Origin: an uncultured Formosa sp.
GTDB taxonomy: Bacteria > Bacteroidota > Bacteroidia > Flavobacteriales > Flavobacteriaceae
Direction of reading: 5' to 3'
Length of the DNA: 64,000 bases
Assembly: GCF_947500765.1 (NCBI RefSeq)
Contig: NZ_CANMTH010000006.1
Span: forward strand, 62,001-126,000
Shown here: piece after piece, positions 61,959 to 64,000 of the stretch
Numbering within the stretch: the stretch's first letter is position 1
How the letters are laid out: each line of letters begins with the position of its first letter
Program-made: the position numbers and the translations under genes
The notes under the pieces: model-generated
What the model was told of the DNA's origin: nothing
The model's input: the letters and a program-made list of their open reading frames with translations, nothing else
Databases searched by the model: none

Positions 61959-63365
61959 TTATTTAACTTTTGAAATTTGAGCCATTAATTCAGCTTCTGC
62001 ACATAATTTTCCATTAGCATAGGCATAACCTTGCATGTGGCATATTCCTCTTCGGATTGGTGTTATTAAATCACATTTAAAAATCAATGTATCTCCAGGA
62101 ACAACCTTTTGTTTAAATTTTACATTATCAATTTTCATAAAAAATGTAAGGTAATTTTCTGGATCAGGAACAGTACTTAAAACCATTATACCTCCTGTTT
62201 GCGCCATAGCTTCGACAATTAAAACTCCTGGCATTACTGGTGATCCTGGAAAGTGACCTACAAAGAACGGTTCGTTCATTGTTACGTTTTTCATACCTAT
62301 AACTCCAGTATCAGATAACTCAAAAATTTTGTCAATCAATAAAAATGGTGGTCTGTGAGGTAACATATTCATAATCTGATTCACATCCATTAAAGGCTCT
62401 TGATTCAAATCTACGTAAGGTACGTTGTTACGTCTTTCGTTTTTTATTATTTTAGACATTTTTTTTGCAAACTGAGTATTTACAAAATGTCCTGGTTTAT
62501 TTGCAATTACTTTACCTCTAATACGTGTACCTATTAAAGCTAAATCTCCTACAACATCTAGTAGTTTATGTCTAGCTGCTTCGTTTGGATAGTGTAATGT
62601 TAAATTATCTAGAATTCCGTTTGGTTTTACTGTAATGGAATCTTTTTTGAAAGCTTCTTTTAATTTTTCCATAGTTGCTGGCGATAATTCTTTATCGACA
62701 TATACAATGGCATTATTTAAATCTCCACCTTTTATTAATCCATGCTCTAAAAGCATTTCTATTTCATGTAAAAAACTAAAGGTTCTAGAATCTGCAATTG
62801 TTTCTTTAAAATCTTTCATTTGATTTAAAGTCGCATTTTGAGTTCCTAAAACTTTAGTACCAAAATCGACCATAGTCGTGATTTGATACTCTTTAGAAGG
62901 CATTAAAAGAATTTCACTTCCATTTTCTTCATTTATAAACGAAATAACTTCAGTTACTACATATTCTTCTCTTACTTGTTTTTGTTCTATAATTTTAGCT
63001 TCTTCCAGAGCTTCAACAAAAAACTTTGAAGAACCATCCATAATTGGAGGCTCTGCAGCACTTAATTCTATTAAAACATTATCTAAATCTAACCCCACTA
63101 AGGCTGCTAGTACATGCTCGCAAGTTTGAATAATGACACCATTTTTCTCTAAACACGTACCGCGTTCTGTATTTGTTACATAGGTAGCATCTGCTTCAAT
63201 AACAGGTGTTCCCTCTAAATCCATACGTTTAAATGCAAAACCAAAATTTTCTGGTGCAGACTTAAAGGTTAAGGATACATTATTACCTGTATGTAGTCCA
63301 ACACCATTTAATGACACACTATTTTTAATGGTTTTTTGTTTGATATCTGTATTAACTATAGCCAT
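61959..63365 (-). CDS. lpxC-fabZ: Bifunctional LpxC deacetylase / FabZ dehydratase
   Basis: This 468-residue protein is a fusion. Residues 1-310 are LpxC, with the zinc-ligand His in TCEHVLAALVGL and the HKLLDVVGDLALIG motif (His and Asp ligands). From about 325, it is FabZ: NMLPHRPPFLLIDKIFELSD with the catalytic His, and GHFPGSPVMPGVLIVEAMAQTGG with the catalytic Glu. LpxC commits sugars to lipid A; FabZ dehydrates 3-hydroxyacyl-ACP. This fusion is typical of Bacteroidota. Its start codon overlaps the lpxD stop by 1 bp. Confidence 0.97.
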   Translation of the reverse strand: MAIVNTDIKQKTIKNSVSLNGVGLHTGNNVSLTFKSAPENFGFAFKRMDLEGTPVIEADATYVTNTERGTCLEKNGVIIQTCEHVLAALVGLDLDNVLIELSAAEPPIMDGSSKFFVEALEEAKIIEQKQVREEYVVTEVISFINEENGSEILLMPSKEYQITTMVDFGTKVLGTQNATLNQMKDFKETIADSRTFSFLHEIEMLLEHGLIKGGDLNNAIVYVDKELSPATMEKLKEAFKKDSITVKPNGILDNLTLHYPNEAARHKLLDVVGDLALIGTRIRGKVIANKPGHFVNTQFAKKMSKIIKNERRNNVPYVDLNQEPLMDVNQIMNMLPHRPPFLLIDKIFELSDTGVIGMKNVTMNEPFFVGHFPGSPVMPGVLIVEAMAQTGGIMVLSTVPDPENYLTFFMKIDNVKFKQKVVPGDTLIFKCDLITPIRRGICHMQGYAYANGKLCAEAELMAQISKVK

Positions 63366-64000
63366 TACTTCTTTTCTAATTCGTTTATTTCTTTTACTAT
63401 TTTTGGTAAATTTTTAAAATGGACGTAAGATTTATTATAATCGGCATAAGAAAATGCAGGAGAACCTTGTAACATTTCATTATCCTTTACATTTCTTCCA
63501 ATACCAGACTGTGCTTGTACCTTAACATTATTTCCTATTGAAATATGTCCTACAATACCTACTTGTCCACCTATTTGGCAATTTTCTCCAATTTTTGTAG
63601 ATCCAGCAATACCTGTTTGAGCTGCGATTACAGTGTTTCTACCTATTTCGACGTTATGTGCAATCTGAATCTGATTATCCAATTTTACACCACGCCTAAT
63701 TATTGTAGACCCTAATGTCGCTCTATCTATAGTTGTACCTGCACCAACATCGACATAATCTTCTAAAATTACATTTCCGATTTGTGGCACTTTATCATAT
63801 TCTCCAGATTCGTTTGGTGCGAAACCAAAACCATCTGCTCCAATAATACATCCCGAATTAATAACACAGTTATTACCAATATTACATTCTGAATATATTC
63901 TTGCCCCAGAGAAAACAATAGTATTGTCTCCAATACTAACATTATCTCCTATATATGAATTAGGATAAATCTTAACATTATTTCCTATTTTCACATGTTC
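63365..64000 (-). CDS. lpxD: UDP-3-O-acylglucosamine N-acyltransferase, C-terminal part
   Basis: The frame runs off the right edge; 211 residues of about 340 are present, so the GTG at 63994 is not the true start (the frame continues with Glu-His before it). It shows the LpxD beta helix ([44 protein letters not shown]), the catalytic His in [23 protein letters not shown] and [16 protein letters not shown]. It is the classic LpxD of the cluster; the copy at 59645-60583 is more divergent. Confidence 0.95.
   Translation of the reverse strand, partial: EHVKIGNNVKIYPNSYIGDNVSIGDNTIVFSGARIYSECNIGNNCVINSGCIIGADGFGFAPNESGEYDKVPQIGNVILEDYVDVGAGTTIDRATLGSTIIRRGVKLDNQIQIAHNVEIGRNTVIAAQTGIAGSTKIGENCQIGGQVGIVGHISIGNNVKVQAQSGIGRNVKDNEMLQGSPAFSYADYNKSYVHFKNLPKIVKEINELEKK

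Noticed and set aside
63992..63994. GTG start for the lpxD at the right edge
   Set aside because: The frame stays open to the window end and the N-terminal LpxD domain is missing, so the gene is cut by the window and not short.

Overview
The window looks like chromosomal DNA from a marine-type member of the Flavobacteriaceae (Bacteroidota). It is AT-rich. Start codons lack strong Shine-Dalgarno sequences. Many genes carry the Bacteroidota -7 promoter element TAnnTTTG 14-33 nt before the start codon. Gene content fits too: ACR3/DUF6428 arsenic genes, a bifunctional LpxC-FabZ, OmpA lipoproteins, LytS/LytTR regulators and EamA exporters. I saw no tRNA, rRNA, insertion sequence, prophage or CRISPR array.

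Layout. 1-1554: start of a MacA/TolC-type efflux operon. 1.7-10.4 kb: housekeeping genes (monooxygenase-fold protein, BCCT transporter, J-KTSC protein, two DEAD-box helicases, LytS/LytTR pair, EamA exporter). 10.5-15.9 kb: a regulatory island with a soluble histidine kinase, an NtrC-type sigma-54 activator, a well-formed -24/-12 promoter and a five-gene operon (Cys-rich 56-aa protein, glutamate dehydrogenase, Rnk/GreA-like factor, two small related coiled-coil proteins). 15.9-20.7 kb: exporter, metallo-beta-lactamase-fold hydrolase with a TetR regulator and paired operators, FAH-family hydrolase, DUF2130 protein. 20.9-28.8 kb: two tandem universal stress proteins, an OmpR-type two-component system, then a small UspA protein, SulP transporter and NhaA, preceded by five 11-bp phased repeats.

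28.9-35.9 kb: agmatine-to-putrescine genes, an arsenic operon and two SDR proteins. 36.2-44.4 kb: OmpA lipoproteins, mechanosensitive channel, lipocalin, thioesterase, Dps, TruA-like enzyme and several unknowns. 44.5-51.8 kb: a complete histidine operon hisG-D-C-B-H-A-F-IE on the minus strand, headed by a 15-codon leader peptide with five His codons and an attenuator. 51.8-58.5 kb: prohibitin-like protein, VWA membrane protein, FabG-like reductase, M16 peptidase. 58.6-64 kb: sucD and the lipid A cluster lpxD-lpxC/fabZ-lpxA-efp-lpxD2.

The best candidate for an undescribed system is the 10.5-15.9 kb island. A cytoplasmic kinase and a sigma-54 activator sit directly upstream of a promoter with exact GG-N10-GC spacing. 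That promoter reads into an operon joining nitrogen metabolism (GDH) with an RNA-polymerase-binding Rnk-like factor and three small uncharacterised proteins. The next best signals are the phased repeats before the UspA-SulP-NhaA genes and the his leader peptide.
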